Source: JAJPJX01 sp964568355
GTDB lineage: Bacteria; Acidobacteriota; Terriglobia; Bryobacterales; Bryobacteraceae
Assembly: GCA_964568355.1 (NCBI GenBank)
Contig: CAZMRK010000294.1
Location: 1 to 13,264, forward strand
DNA length: 13,264 nucleotides
Reading direction: 5' to 3'
The position numbers and the translations under genes are program-made. The notes beneath the pieces were generated by a model that worked only from the letters and a program-made list of their open reading frames with translations, made no database searches and was not told where the DNA came from. The stretch's first letter is position 1; the number at the start of each line of letters is the position of its first letter. This document shows, in pieces, positions 7,612-13,264 of the stretch.

Positions 7612-8007
7612 ATGCACGAGATGAGCATAGCCGCATCGGTACTGGATGCAGTCCGAGCCGAATCCCGGCGCCGGGGCGAGTGCCGCCCGATCGGAGTCGG
7701 GCTGCGAGTCGGCGAGTTGGCTGGCGTGGATCCCGAATCCCTGCGCTTCTGTTGGGAAGTGCTGGTGGCGGATACGGAGCTGGGTCGTCTTCCGCTTTCG
7801 ATCGAATTCCGGCCCTGGACGAACCGCTGCCGGCGCTGCGGCCACACCTTTCGGGTGGAGGACTACAATGTCAAGTGTCCGGCCTGTGGCTCCGTGGAGA
7901 CCGAGCCGGCCGGGGGCGCCGAACTGGAGTTGGCGTGGCTGGAGGTGGACGAGCTGGTGGTTGGCAAAGATGAGCCGGATTCCCCTGGAACGCAAAGTTC
8001 TGAATGA
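7612..8007 (+). CDS. hypA: HypA, nickel metallochaperone for hydrogenase/urease maturation
   Basis: 131 residues starting MHEMSIAASVL, the classical HypA N-terminus in which the amino terminus, H2 and neighbouring residues bind nickel. The reading frame extends upstream to 7576, but only the ATG at 7612 gives the obligatory MHE start. The zinc site is complete: C73-x2-C76 and C89-x2-C92 (CRRCGHTF... CPACGS). HypA accepts nickel and, with HypB, delivers it to the large subunit of NiFe hydrogenase; in some bacteria it also serves urease. The length is slightly above the usual 113-118 because of a C-terminal tail (about 115-131) that overlaps the hypB start by 38 nt. No promoter or strong Shine-Dalgarno is visible in the 76 nt separating it from the tRNA gene. 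No hydrogenase or urease gene lies in the window. Confidence 0.95.
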   Translation: MHEMSIAASVLDAVRAESRRRGECRPIGVGLRVGELAGVDPESLRFCWEVLVADTELGRLPLSIEFRPWTNRCRRCGHTFRVEDYNVKCPACGSVETEPAGGAELELAWLEVDELVVGKDEPDSPGTQSSE

Positions 8008-8629
8008 GAACGACCGCATCGCCGCGGAACTCCGCTCAGCCTTCGTGCGGCACGGCATCCTGTGTCTGAACCTGATCAGTTCACCCGGCTCGGGGAAAAC
8101 AGCGCTACTCGAGCGCACGTTGGGAGCGTATCCGCCGGAGATGCGTGTGGCGGTTCTGACCGGCGATATCCAGACCGACAACGATGCCAGGCGGCTGGCC
8201 CGCTTCGGTTTCCCGGTTCAACAGATCTCGACCGATGGCGCCTGCCACCTGGACGCCCGCATGGTGGAGAAGGCGCTCGCCGCCTGGCGCCTGGAAACGA
8301 TCGATCTGCTCTTCCTCGAAAACGTCGGCAACCTGGTCTGTCCCACCAGTTACGATCTGGGCGAAGAAGCGCGCGTGGTATTGATGAGCGTACCCGAGGG
8401 CGAGGACAAGCCGCTCAAGTATCCGGCCACGTTCTTCCATGCCGACCTGGTGGTGATCAACAAGATCGATCTGCTGCCCTACGTGCCGTTCGACCTGGCG
8501 CAGGCGCGGGAGAATATCCGGCGCGTGCAGCCGGAGGCCGGGATTCTGGAAGTCTCGTGCACTTCGGGCGCAGGCATCGACCAGTGGCAAGCCTGGCTGG
8601 AACGCCGCCGCGCGCCTGTGACACACTGA
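7970..8629 (+). CDS. hypB: HypB, GTPase for nickel insertion
   Basis: 219 residues. The frame is open far upstream inside hypA, but the ATG at 7970 gives MSRIPLERKVLNENDRIAAELR, the normal HypB N-terminus. This creates a 38-nt overlap with hypA, suggesting translational coupling. G-domain motifs are all present: P-loop SSPGSGKT (37-44), TGDIQT (64-69), ENVGNLVCP (117-125) and NKID (164-167). The G-domain metal site C92-H93 and C124 is intact. The His-rich stretch and the CxxCGC high-affinity nickel site found at the N-terminus of some HypB proteins are absent, so this is the minimal form without nickel storage. GTP hydrolysis drives nickel transfer from HypB through HypA to the target enzyme. 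Identification is secure; the target is not visible. Confidence 0.96.
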   Translation: MSRIPLERKVLNENDRIAAELRSAFVRHGILCLNLISSPGSGKTALLERTLGAYPPEMRVAVLTGDIQTDNDARRLARFGFPVQQISTDGACHLDARMVEKALAAWRLETIDLLFLENVGNLVCPTSYDLGEEARVVLMSVPEGEDKPLKYPATFFHADLVVINKIDLLPYVPFDLAQARENIRRVQPEAGILEVSCTSGAGIDQWQAWLERRRAPVTH

Positions 8630-8633
8630 AGGC

Positions 8634-8837
8634 GTGACCGAGCATCCTTTCGTGAATGCCACCCTCTTTGCCGGCCTGGGCATCGTCGTATTCGCCGTGG
8701 CTTTTTACGTTCTCGCGAAGCTCTTGCCCGTCGACCTTTGGCAGGAGATTCTGGAGAAGCAGAACACGGCGCTGGCAATCCTGGCCGGAGCGGTCTCGAT
8801 TGGAATCTCGCTGATTATCGCCGCAGCTATGCATTAG
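8634..8837 (+). CDS. Half-length DUF350 (YjfL-like) membrane protein
   Basis: 67 residues with a GTG start 4 nt after the hypB stop codon, so it is probably co-translated with hypB. Two hydrophobic helices (about 8-31 and 45-65) flank LLPVDLWQEILEKQNTALAILAGAVSIG. By recall this resembles the DUF350 unit of E. coli YjfL (EWQLIKNNNTAA followed by a Gly-rich helix). YjfL-type proteins are about 130 residues with two such units; here only one is present, so the protein would have to dimerise to build the same structure. Family function is unknown; YjfL lies in an operon with a PspA-like protein. GTG seven codons in is an alternative start. The reading frame is convincing through its composition and tight packing. 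Confidence 0.72.
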   Translation: MTEHPFVNATLFAGLGIVVFAVAFYVLAKLLPVDLWQEILEKQNTALAILAGAVSIGISLIIAAAMH

Positions 8838-8866
8838 CGCGGCCGGCCTGTGGTACTTTCGTATCT

Positions 8867-9145
8867 ATGGCGTTTGAGTCCGATAAAGTGATGTTCGAAA
8901 TCTACCGCGAAACCGAGTATTCAGGACGGTTCCGGGTAGTTTACTTTACCGAACTGCAAGATCATAACAAAGAGACCGAAATCAATCGTGCCATGGCGGG
9001 GGAGCACTTCTACGACGGCTTCATCAAGAACTACCGCAAGGAAGAGGCCAAGGAGATCATCGAAGGTATGCTGGCCCGTTTGAACGGCGGTGAATCACTT
9101 TCCCCGGACGACGTGGAAAGGGCTTTGGGCGATCACGTCGCCTGA
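8867..9145 (+). CDS. Small hypothetical protein, 92 residues
   Basis: I do not recognise this protein. The frame is open further upstream over the DUF350 gene, but the ATG at 8867 (MAFESDKVMFEIYRETE) is the first start beyond that gene, 29 nt after its stop; ATG 8891 (MFEIYRET) is an alternative. The N-terminal half looks like a beta hairpin (EIYRETEYSGRFRVVYFTEL). The second half is charged and helical (KEEAKEIIEGMLARLNGGES), ending in SPDDVERALGDHVA. There are no Cys residues, no signal peptide and no membrane segment, so it is probably cytoplasmic. The hydrophilic, low-Ser/Arg composition differs from the Arg/Pro-rich shadow frames and supports real coding. It is fourth in the hypA cluster. 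Confidence 0.65.
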   Translation: MAFESDKVMFEIYRETEYSGRFRVVYFTELQDHNKETEINRAMAGEHFYDGFIKNYRKEEAKEIIEGMLARLNGGESLSPDDVERALGDHVA

Positions 9146-9156
9146 GCGCGTCAGAC

Positions 9157-9666
9157 TTGCAGATTACCCGTTTCCCTCATCTGAGCGAACCGCAATTCCT
9201 GGGCTGCACCACCGCGTTTGTGGATTCGCTTTTCGGCGAATTGAATTCCGCAGCCATGTACCTGCGCAAGCTCGAAGGACAACCCAAAGGATCGGCTTTT
9301 GCCTACGAGATGTCGCTGGATATCCACCGCTACGGCGCTCTGCTGGTGCTGGACCGCTGGGCCGCTCTGGTGCGTGCGTTCGGCGGCCATCTCCAGCTCA
9401 GCAGGCATCCGGATATCCTGGCGGAAACCGCCGGCCGGGTGCAAACAGCGGAGAACATCCTGGCCCGGGTCAATCAGGTGATCGATGCGGCGTCGCAATA
9501 TACCGGCGACCTGGTCAACGGCTGTACGCTCGCGCTCCAATCGCTCTCGACCACTTTTGCGGAGGAGCGCCAGGCTGCCGAGGAGATATCCCGCCTGGGT
9601 CCCATGCTGCCGGAAGATTACCACCAGGCGCGGCGCGTGTTTCTGGAAGATCTGGCCGCCCGCTAG
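9157..9666 (+). CDS. Hypothetical helical protein, 169 residues, non-ATG start
   Basis: I do not recognise this protein. It follows the 92-residue gene after 11 nt and ends before a hairpin. The earliest usual start is TTG at 9157 (LQITRFPHLSEPQFLG); an in-frame CTG at 9142 would overlap the previous stop, and the upstream frame is closed at 9091. The first internal ATG is at residue 34, which would remove well-behaved sequence. No Shine-Dalgarno is visible, so translation may depend on the upstream gene. The protein is almost wholly predicted helix, with amphipathic segments such as FVDSLFGELNSAAMYLRKLE (21-40), a hydrophobic helix near 60-75 (ALLVLDRWAALVRAF) and a C-terminal charged helix. 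No signal peptide or catalytic motif is seen. Composition and position support a real gene; function is unknown. Confidence 0.65.
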   Translation: MQITRFPHLSEPQFLGCTTAFVDSLFGELNSAAMYLRKLEGQPKGSAFAYEMSLDIHRYGALLVLDRWAALVRAFGGHLQLSRHPDILAETAGRVQTAENILARVNQVIDAASQYTGDLVNGCTLALQSLSTTFAEERQAAEEISRLGPMLPEDYHQARRVFLEDLAAR

Positions 9667-9672
9667 CCGGCG

Positions 9673-9699
9673 CGCGGTTCCGTTCCGCACGGAACCGCG
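9673..9699 (+). terminator. 11-bp GC-rich hairpin between convergent gene clusters
   Basis: CGCGGTTCCGT (9673-9683) and ACGGAACCGCG (9689-9699) are perfect inverted repeats around the 5-nt loop TCCGC. The hairpin lies 6 nt after the stop of the plus-strand 169-residue gene and 29 nt after the stop of the minus-strand methyltransferase gene. Its place between converging transcripts suits a bidirectional terminator. Neither strand has a T-tract after it, so it is not a classical intrinsic terminator; it may protect mRNA 3' ends or act with Rho. Confidence 0.55.
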
Positions 9700-9728
9700 A
9701 CCGCGAGGGAGCGGACTTCTGCGTGGGC

Positions 9729-10415
9729 CTACTCGCGAGCGAAGATGGCCATGTACTGCTTTTCCGGAATATGGTCGTGCTTCGAGAGCAGACGGAAATG
9801 CCCGGTCTCCACTTCCCGGATCAGCCCTGCCTGATCCAGGCGGATGTGCTTCATGGCATCGCCACCGGGCATTGCCTGCGGGCTCTTGTGGTACTCCACG
9901 ATCACCAGCCGGCCGCCCGGCTTCAGCGCCCGGTGAAAGCCGCTCAGCATCTGCTCCGGATAGTTGTAGTGATGGTAGGAATCGAGCGCCAGAATGATGT
10001 CCACCTGGCCATCGGGCAGATGGGGATCCCGTTCGCTGCCGCGGATGAACGTGACGTTCTGCAGCTTCTCCCGCTGCGCATACTCGGTGGCGGTCTTCAG
10101 GAAATCGCCGAAGATGTCTTCGGCCAGGACCCGTCCCTGCGGACCTACCGCGCGGCTCAGGTAAGGCAGCATGAAGCCCACTCCCGTACCCACATCGGCC
10201 ACCACGCTGCCCGGCCGGATGCTCATGGCCTGGATCAGTGCTTCGGGCTTCTGCGTCGTGGGGCGGCTTGGGTTCGCCAGTCCCTGCGCAATCTGTTGAC
10301 GCCCCTCGTGGGTTTGGTAGCGGGTATTGGCGTCGTTGGCTATCTGGCCGGAGAGGACATTCCACCCGGCACAGAGTGCGGCGAACACGGTGATCTGCAG
10401 AAAACAGGCTCTCAT
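9729..10415 (-). CDS. Exported SAM-dependent methyltransferase
   Basis: 228 residues. The N-terminus (MRACFLQITVFAALCAGWNVLSG) is a signal peptide or membrane anchor, cut near residue 23; the sequence around C15 does not fit a lipobox. A Rossmann-type class I methyltransferase domain follows: motif I VADVGTGVGF (72-81), acidic residue of motif II AEDI (98-101), and LALDSYHHY (142-150), in which D145 fits motif IV. The post-motif segment LKPGGRLVIVEY is at 164-175. All SAM-binding elements look intact. The substrate is unknown. The ATG overlaps the hom stop as ATGA, so the gene is almost certainly translated with hom. A signal peptide on a SAM-dependent enzyme is odd because SAM is cytoplasmic; the hydrophobic N-terminus may instead anchor the enzyme facing the cytoplasm. 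Confidence 0.88.
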   Translation of the reverse strand: MRACFLQITVFAALCAGWNVLSGQIANDANTRYQTHEGRQQIAQGLANPSRPTTQKPEALIQAMSIRPGSVVADVGTGVGFMLPYLSRAVGPQGRVLAEDIFGDFLKTATEYAQREKLQNVTFIRGSERDPHLPDGQVDIILALDSYHHYNYPEQMLSGFHRALKPGGRLVIVEYHKSPQAMPGGDAMKHIRLDQAGLIREVETGHFRLLSKHDHIPEKQYMAIFARE

Positions 10416-11716
10416 AGGGGCGGCTCCATAGCCAGGGCCAACGGTGGTTCGCGCAGGAAGTCGAGGTGCGCCATCTCTTCCACCGCCTCGCGAACGGATT
10501 GTTCCGAGGTTGGCTCCACAGTGATGACAAACGGGAGATCGTGCTTGGTCTCGCAGGGCAGTTGCAGCACTGCCTCCAGGCTGATGTGCTTGGCTGCCAG
10601 GATGCCGCCCAGCCGGGCAATGATCCCGGGCTGGTCATCTACCCGAAAGCGCAGGTAATAGGCCCGCCGCTGTGCCTGGACCGAAACCGGGCAATACTCT
10701 CCCAGCCGCTCGTGGGCGAACGGCGAAACCCGCTCGGGGCTGCCGCTACGAATTTCTCTGGCGACGCGCATCAGGTCGCTGACTACGGCCACGCCCGTGG
10801 GCGCCGGTCCGGCGCCGCGCCCGTAGTAGAACGTGTCCTGCCCGTAGTGACCCTTCACCCAGATGGCATTGTATGCTCCCAGCACGCCCGCCAGGATGGT
10901 GGAGCGCGGAATCAATCCGGGTCGCACCGAAAGGATCAGGCCGTCCGGCGTTTTGCGGGCGGCGCAGATCAGGCGGATGGTATGCCCCAACTGGTGCGCG
11001 TACTGAAAATCCATGGGCGAGATGCGGCGAATGCCTTCCACACAGATATCGGCGGGCGTAATCTTTTGGCCGAACGCCAGGGCCGCCAGGATCGCCAGCT
11101 TCGAGCGCGCATCCAGACCGTCCACATCCGCGCTGGGATCGGCTTCGGCATAGCCCAAACGCTGCGCCTCGGCCAGCACATCGGCCAGGGGCGCGCCGTG
11201 CTTTTCCATCTCGGTCAGAATGTAGTTGCTGGTGCCGTTCAGAATTCCGTAGATCGCCTCGATGCGATCCCCTGAGATCCCCTCGCGCAGCACCGCGTGA
11301 ATCGGAATGCCGCCCGCCACGCTGGCTTCCATCGCCAGGTTGATGCCCGCCCGGACGGCACGGTCGCAGATCTCACAGCCGGCCACGGCCATCAGCTCCT
11401 TGTTGGCCGTAACGACCGATTTGCCGCGGGCGATGGCGCAATCGATGATCTCCCGCGCAACCGTGGTGCCGCCGACCAGTTCGGCCACGATGTCCACTTC
11501 GGGATGCGCGATCAGCTCGCGCCAGTCAGCGGTGCGGAAAACCGGCCCGAGCGATTCCGGCAGCGTCTTCTGCGCGACCGAACGGCTGCAAACGGCTGCC
11601 ACCCGCAGCCGGAATCCGAGCTTTTCCGCGATCTGGCCGGCATTTTCCGCGAGAATGGCAAGCGTTCCCGAGCCCACATTGCCCAGGCCCACAATGCCTA
11701 CATTCACCTCTTGCAT
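10412..11716 (-). CDS. hom: Homoserine dehydrogenase with ACT domain
   Basis: 434 residues, the usual length of monofunctional bacterial Hom. It reduces aspartate semialdehyde to homoserine with NAD(P)H, the branch point to threonine, methionine and isoleucine, in the cytoplasm. The nucleotide-binding fold begins with GLGNVG (10-15). TANKEL (103-108), GILNGTSNYI (157-166) and DPSADVDGLDARSKLAIL (193-210) are the family blocks, with D202 and K206 at the spacing of the catalytic Asp/Lys pair. A C-terminal ACT domain (about 352-425, YYLRFRVDDQPGIIARL) suggests feedback control by threonine. No attenuator or operator is visible. Its stop overlaps the methyltransferase start by 4 nt. There is no thrB, thrC or aspartokinase beside it. 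The start ATG at 11716 has no clear Shine-Dalgarno, but MQEVNVGIVGLG is the natural N-terminus. Confidence 0.97.
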   Translation of the reverse strand: MQEVNVGIVGLGNVGSGTLAILAENAGQIAEKLGFRLRVAAVCSRSVAQKTLPESLGPVFRTADWRELIAHPEVDIVAELVGGTTVAREIIDCAIARGKSVVTANKELMAVAGCEICDRAVRAGINLAMEASVAGGIPIHAVLREGISGDRIEAIYGILNGTSNYILTEMEKHGAPLADVLAEAQRLGYAEADPSADVDGLDARSKLAILAALAFGQKITPADICVEGIRRISPMDFQYAHQLGHTIRLICAARKTPDGLILSVRPGLIPRSTILAGVLGAYNAIWVKGHYGQDTFYYGRGAGPAPTGVAVVSDLMRVAREIRSGSPERVSPFAHERLGEYCPVSVQAQRRAYYLRFRVDDQPGIIARLGGILAAKHISLEAVLQLPCETKHDLPFVITVEPTSEQSVREAVEEMAHLDFLREPPLALAMEPPL

Positions 11717-11774
11717 GGTGTATCTATTATGACATCGGAGTCTCTCGAAGACGGCCGGCGCCTATGATGGGAAC
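11717..11774. other. Divergent intergenic region between hom and the SBBP gene
   Basis: This 58-nt gap must contain or adjoin the start signals of both divergent genes. An AT-rich patch at 11725-11732 (TATTAT on plus, CATAAT on minus) could act as a -10 box in either direction. No good -35 box stands at 16-18 nt for the minus direction. For plus, TTCACC at 11703-11708 is 16 nt away but inside hom. Promoters remain unassigned. Confidence 0.25.
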
Positions 11775-13264
11775 ATGATCCAGGGTCAGTTTGGAAGATT
11801 GGCGGCGCTTCTCGTCCTGGTTGCGCCGGCGGCCTCCGGCGCCTCCGCGAGTCTGGCCGTGATCCCGCCTTATTTCGAGAAAAACCAGGGGCAGGTGGAC
11901 CGCCCAGTCCGGTTCCTGATGCGCACGCCCGCCTCGCTGTGCCTTCTGAAAGCCGGTGAGGTGGAATGGCGTTTCGCCGGAGCACCGTCCGCTCCATTGC
12001 GCATGGTCTTCGCGGGAGCGCACCTGACGTCGCCGCCGCTGGGGCTGGACCCCTTGGCGGGAACGACAAACTACCTGCTGGGAAGCCGTCCACGCCACTG
12101 GACCACGGGTGTCCCCGGTTTCCGCCGCGTCCGCTATCGCGACGTCTATCCCGGAGTGAGCGTCGATTTCTACGAATCCGGCGCCGGCCTGGAATACGAT
12201 TTTCTGCTGGCGCCCGGCGCCTCCCTCGCTCCAGTCCGTCTGCGCTTCAGCGGAGCCGGCAACCTCCGCGTGCTCCCAAATGGCGACCTGGCGATTTGGT
12301 CGGCGGGCGGCGAGATGCGGCACCAGGCGCCCCGGGCATACCAGATCATCGCCGGAGTACGGCGTCCGGTGCCCGCGAAGTTTCACCTGCTCCCGGCAGG
12401 TGATGTCGCGTTGTCCGTTGAGACCCACGATCCACGGGCCGCGCTCGTAGTAGACCCCTTGGTGAGCTACCACAAGGATCTGGAGGCGAACGCTACTACC
12501 GCAATTCAAGCCATCCACGTGGATCCGCAGGGCTACGTCTACGTGGTGGGCAACACCATAGCAACCGATCTGGCCGCGACTGCCGGCACGCTGCCTCACG
12601 TTGCCCCTGCCACTTGCAACACGAACCCGGCTACCGGCCAAAGTTACCCCTGCCAGCAGATATTTCTCGCCAAACTGCTGCCCGATGGCGGCGATTTCGT
12701 CTACCTGACCTATCTGGGAGGAAGCGGTGCCAACCTGGCTACCAGCCTGGCCGTGGATGCCGCTGGTACCGCCTGGGTGGCCGGAAGCACCAGTTCGCGC
12801 GACTTTCCGGTTACGGAGAAGGCCGTGCAGACGGCCTGGAAAGAGGGCCAGTGTTCCACTTCCGGCCTGGGATTCACATCCACCTATCCCTGCAACGACG
12901 GGTTCGCCCTGGCCGTCAATCCGGCAGGAAATGCTCTGGCTTACAGCACCTTTCTGGGTGGCAGCCGGAACGACGTCGTTTACGGAATCGGCATAGATGC
13001 CCAGGGAGACCCGTGGATCGCCGGCGGGACCACGTCTCCCGACTTCCCCGTGGCAGGTCTTCTGTTCCAGCGCGGTCTCAGTGGGTCACAGGATGCCTTC
13101 GTGGCTCACATGGATCCTCGGGCCGGCAAGCTGTTGGCCTCCTGGTATCTGGGCGGCTCCGGAACCGACTATGCCACCAGGCTGGCGCTCGATTCCGCTG
13201 GAAATGTGTACATCGCCGGCAGCACCGGCTCCGCCGATTTTCCCGTCTCGAACGGCGCGCTGCA
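11775..13264 (+). CDS. Secreted SBBP-repeat beta-propeller protein (cut by right edge)
   Basis: 496 complete codons are visible and the frame is still open at the window end. A short signal peptide (MIQGQFGRLAALLVLVAPAASGASA) is followed by YFEKNQGQVDRPVRFL (33-48) and a beta-rich N-terminal domain to about 230 (YLLGSRPRHWTTGVPGFRRVRYRDVYPGVSVDFY), the DUF7948-type domain that precedes SBBP repeats. Then come beta-propeller blades with the pattern YLGGSG...A.S.AVDAAG..WVAGST.S.DFPVT: about 310-347, 390-427 and 457-492, with a degenerate first blade near 245-275. Such proteins are large secreted or surface proteins common in Acidobacteria; no enzymatic activity is known to me. Two blades carry extra Cys-bounded loops. 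The start ATG at 11775 is chosen because it begins the signal peptide; the ribosome binding site is weak. It is transcribed away from hom. Confidence 0.9.
   Translation, partial: MIQGQFGRLAALLVLVAPAASGASASLAVIPPYFEKNQGQVDRPVRFLMRTPASLCLLKAGEVEWRFAGAPSAPLRMVFAGAHLTSPPLGLDPLAGTTNYLLGSRPRHWTTGVPGFRRVRYRDVYPGVSVDFYESGAGLEYDFLLAPGASLAPVRLRFSGAGNLRVLPNGDLAIWSAGGEMRHQAPRAYQIIAGVRRPVPAKFHLLPAGDVALSVETHDPRAALVVDPLVSYHKDLEANATTAIQAIHVDPQGYVYVVGNTIATDLAATAGTLPHVAPATCNTNPATGQSYPCQQIFLAKLLPDGGDFVYLTYLGGSGANLATSLAVDAAGTAWVAGSTSSRDFPVTEKAVQTAWKEGQCSTSGLGFTSTYPCNDGFALAVNPAGNALAYSTFLGGSRNDVVYGIGIDAQGDPWIAGGTTSPDFPVAGLLFQRGLSGSQDAFVAHMDPRAGKLLASWYLGGSGTDYATRLALDSAGNVYIAGSTGSADFPVSNGAL
12615..12893 (+). repeat. 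Two SBBP blade insertions bounded by cysteines
   Basis: Residues 281-293 (C...YPC) and 360-373 (C...YPC) occupy equivalent positions in two successive propeller blades, between the DFPVT..AVQ end of one repeat and the (D/Q)xF(L/A)xx(L/V)xP start of the next strand. Each holds exactly two cysteines and ends YPC. The third blade at 438-446 lacks the insertion. Exported location suggests that each pair forms a disulfide. Confidence 0.6.

Noticed and set aside
7646..7969. N-terminal extension of hypB
   Set aside because: The open frame lies inside hypA and gives an Arg/Ala-rich sequence without the His-rich or CxxCGC motifs of extended HypB.
9151..10638. Long minus-strand frame of 495 codons
   Set aside because: It overlaps both the methyltransferase and hom in another frame and has no recognisable motif.
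9090..10658. Long plus-strand frame over the 169-residue gene, methyltransferase and hom end
   Set aside because: Its low-complexity Arg/Gly/Pro-rich product crosses convergent genes with clear family motifs. It is a shadow frame.
11727..12641. 304-codon minus-strand frame opposite the SBBP gene
   Set aside because: The plus strand there encodes a signal peptide, FEKNQGQ domain and propeller repeats, so the antisense frame is incidental.

Overview
The window is high-GC bacterial chromosome, densely coded on both strands, with no gap above about 125 bases that lacks a gene. Several features suggest an acidobacterium of the Solibacter/Bryobacterales type. These are a secreted SBBP-repeat protein with a FEKNQGQ-type N-terminal domain, a giant two-propeller hybrid histidine kinase, a CHRD/PEP-CTERM protein, an exported methyltransferase and a GH172/DUF2961 protein. 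This assignment rests on gene content alone, without any sequence search.

Left part (1-7417, all minus strand): a polytopic DUF5009/HGSNAT-like acyltransferase cut by the window edge; a 1181-residue hybrid sensor kinase with 14 propeller blades, a Y_Y_Y domain, one membrane span, HisKA, HATPase and a receiver; a small secreted CHRD-domain protein with a PEP-CTERM sorting signal; and a secreted DUF2961 protein (glycoside hydrolase family 172). Together they suggest cell-surface or glycan-related functions, but no shared pathway can be proved from the sequence.

Middle (7461-9666): a minus-strand tRNA-Gly(TCC) with encoded CCA and a convincing sigma-70-type promoter. Opposite it runs a tight plus-strand cluster: hypA and hypB (nickel delivery to NiFe hydrogenase or urease, overlapping by 38 nt), a half-length DUF350 membrane protein starting 4 nt after hypB, and two proteins I do not recognise (92 and 169 residues). 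No hydrogenase, urease or other hyp gene is present. An 11-bp GC-rich hairpin at 9673-9699 separates this cluster from the convergent operon to its right.

Right part (9729-13264): a minus-strand pair, hom (homoserine dehydrogenase with ACT domain), then a SAM-dependent methyltransferase with a signal peptide, joined by an ATGA stop/start overlap. Divergent from hom is a large secreted SBBP beta-propeller protein, truncated by the right edge after 496 codons.

No insertion sequence, CRISPR array, phage gene, rRNA or origin was seen. The most interesting local arrangement is the hypA-hypB-DUF350-orphan-orphan cluster separated from any visible nickel enzyme.
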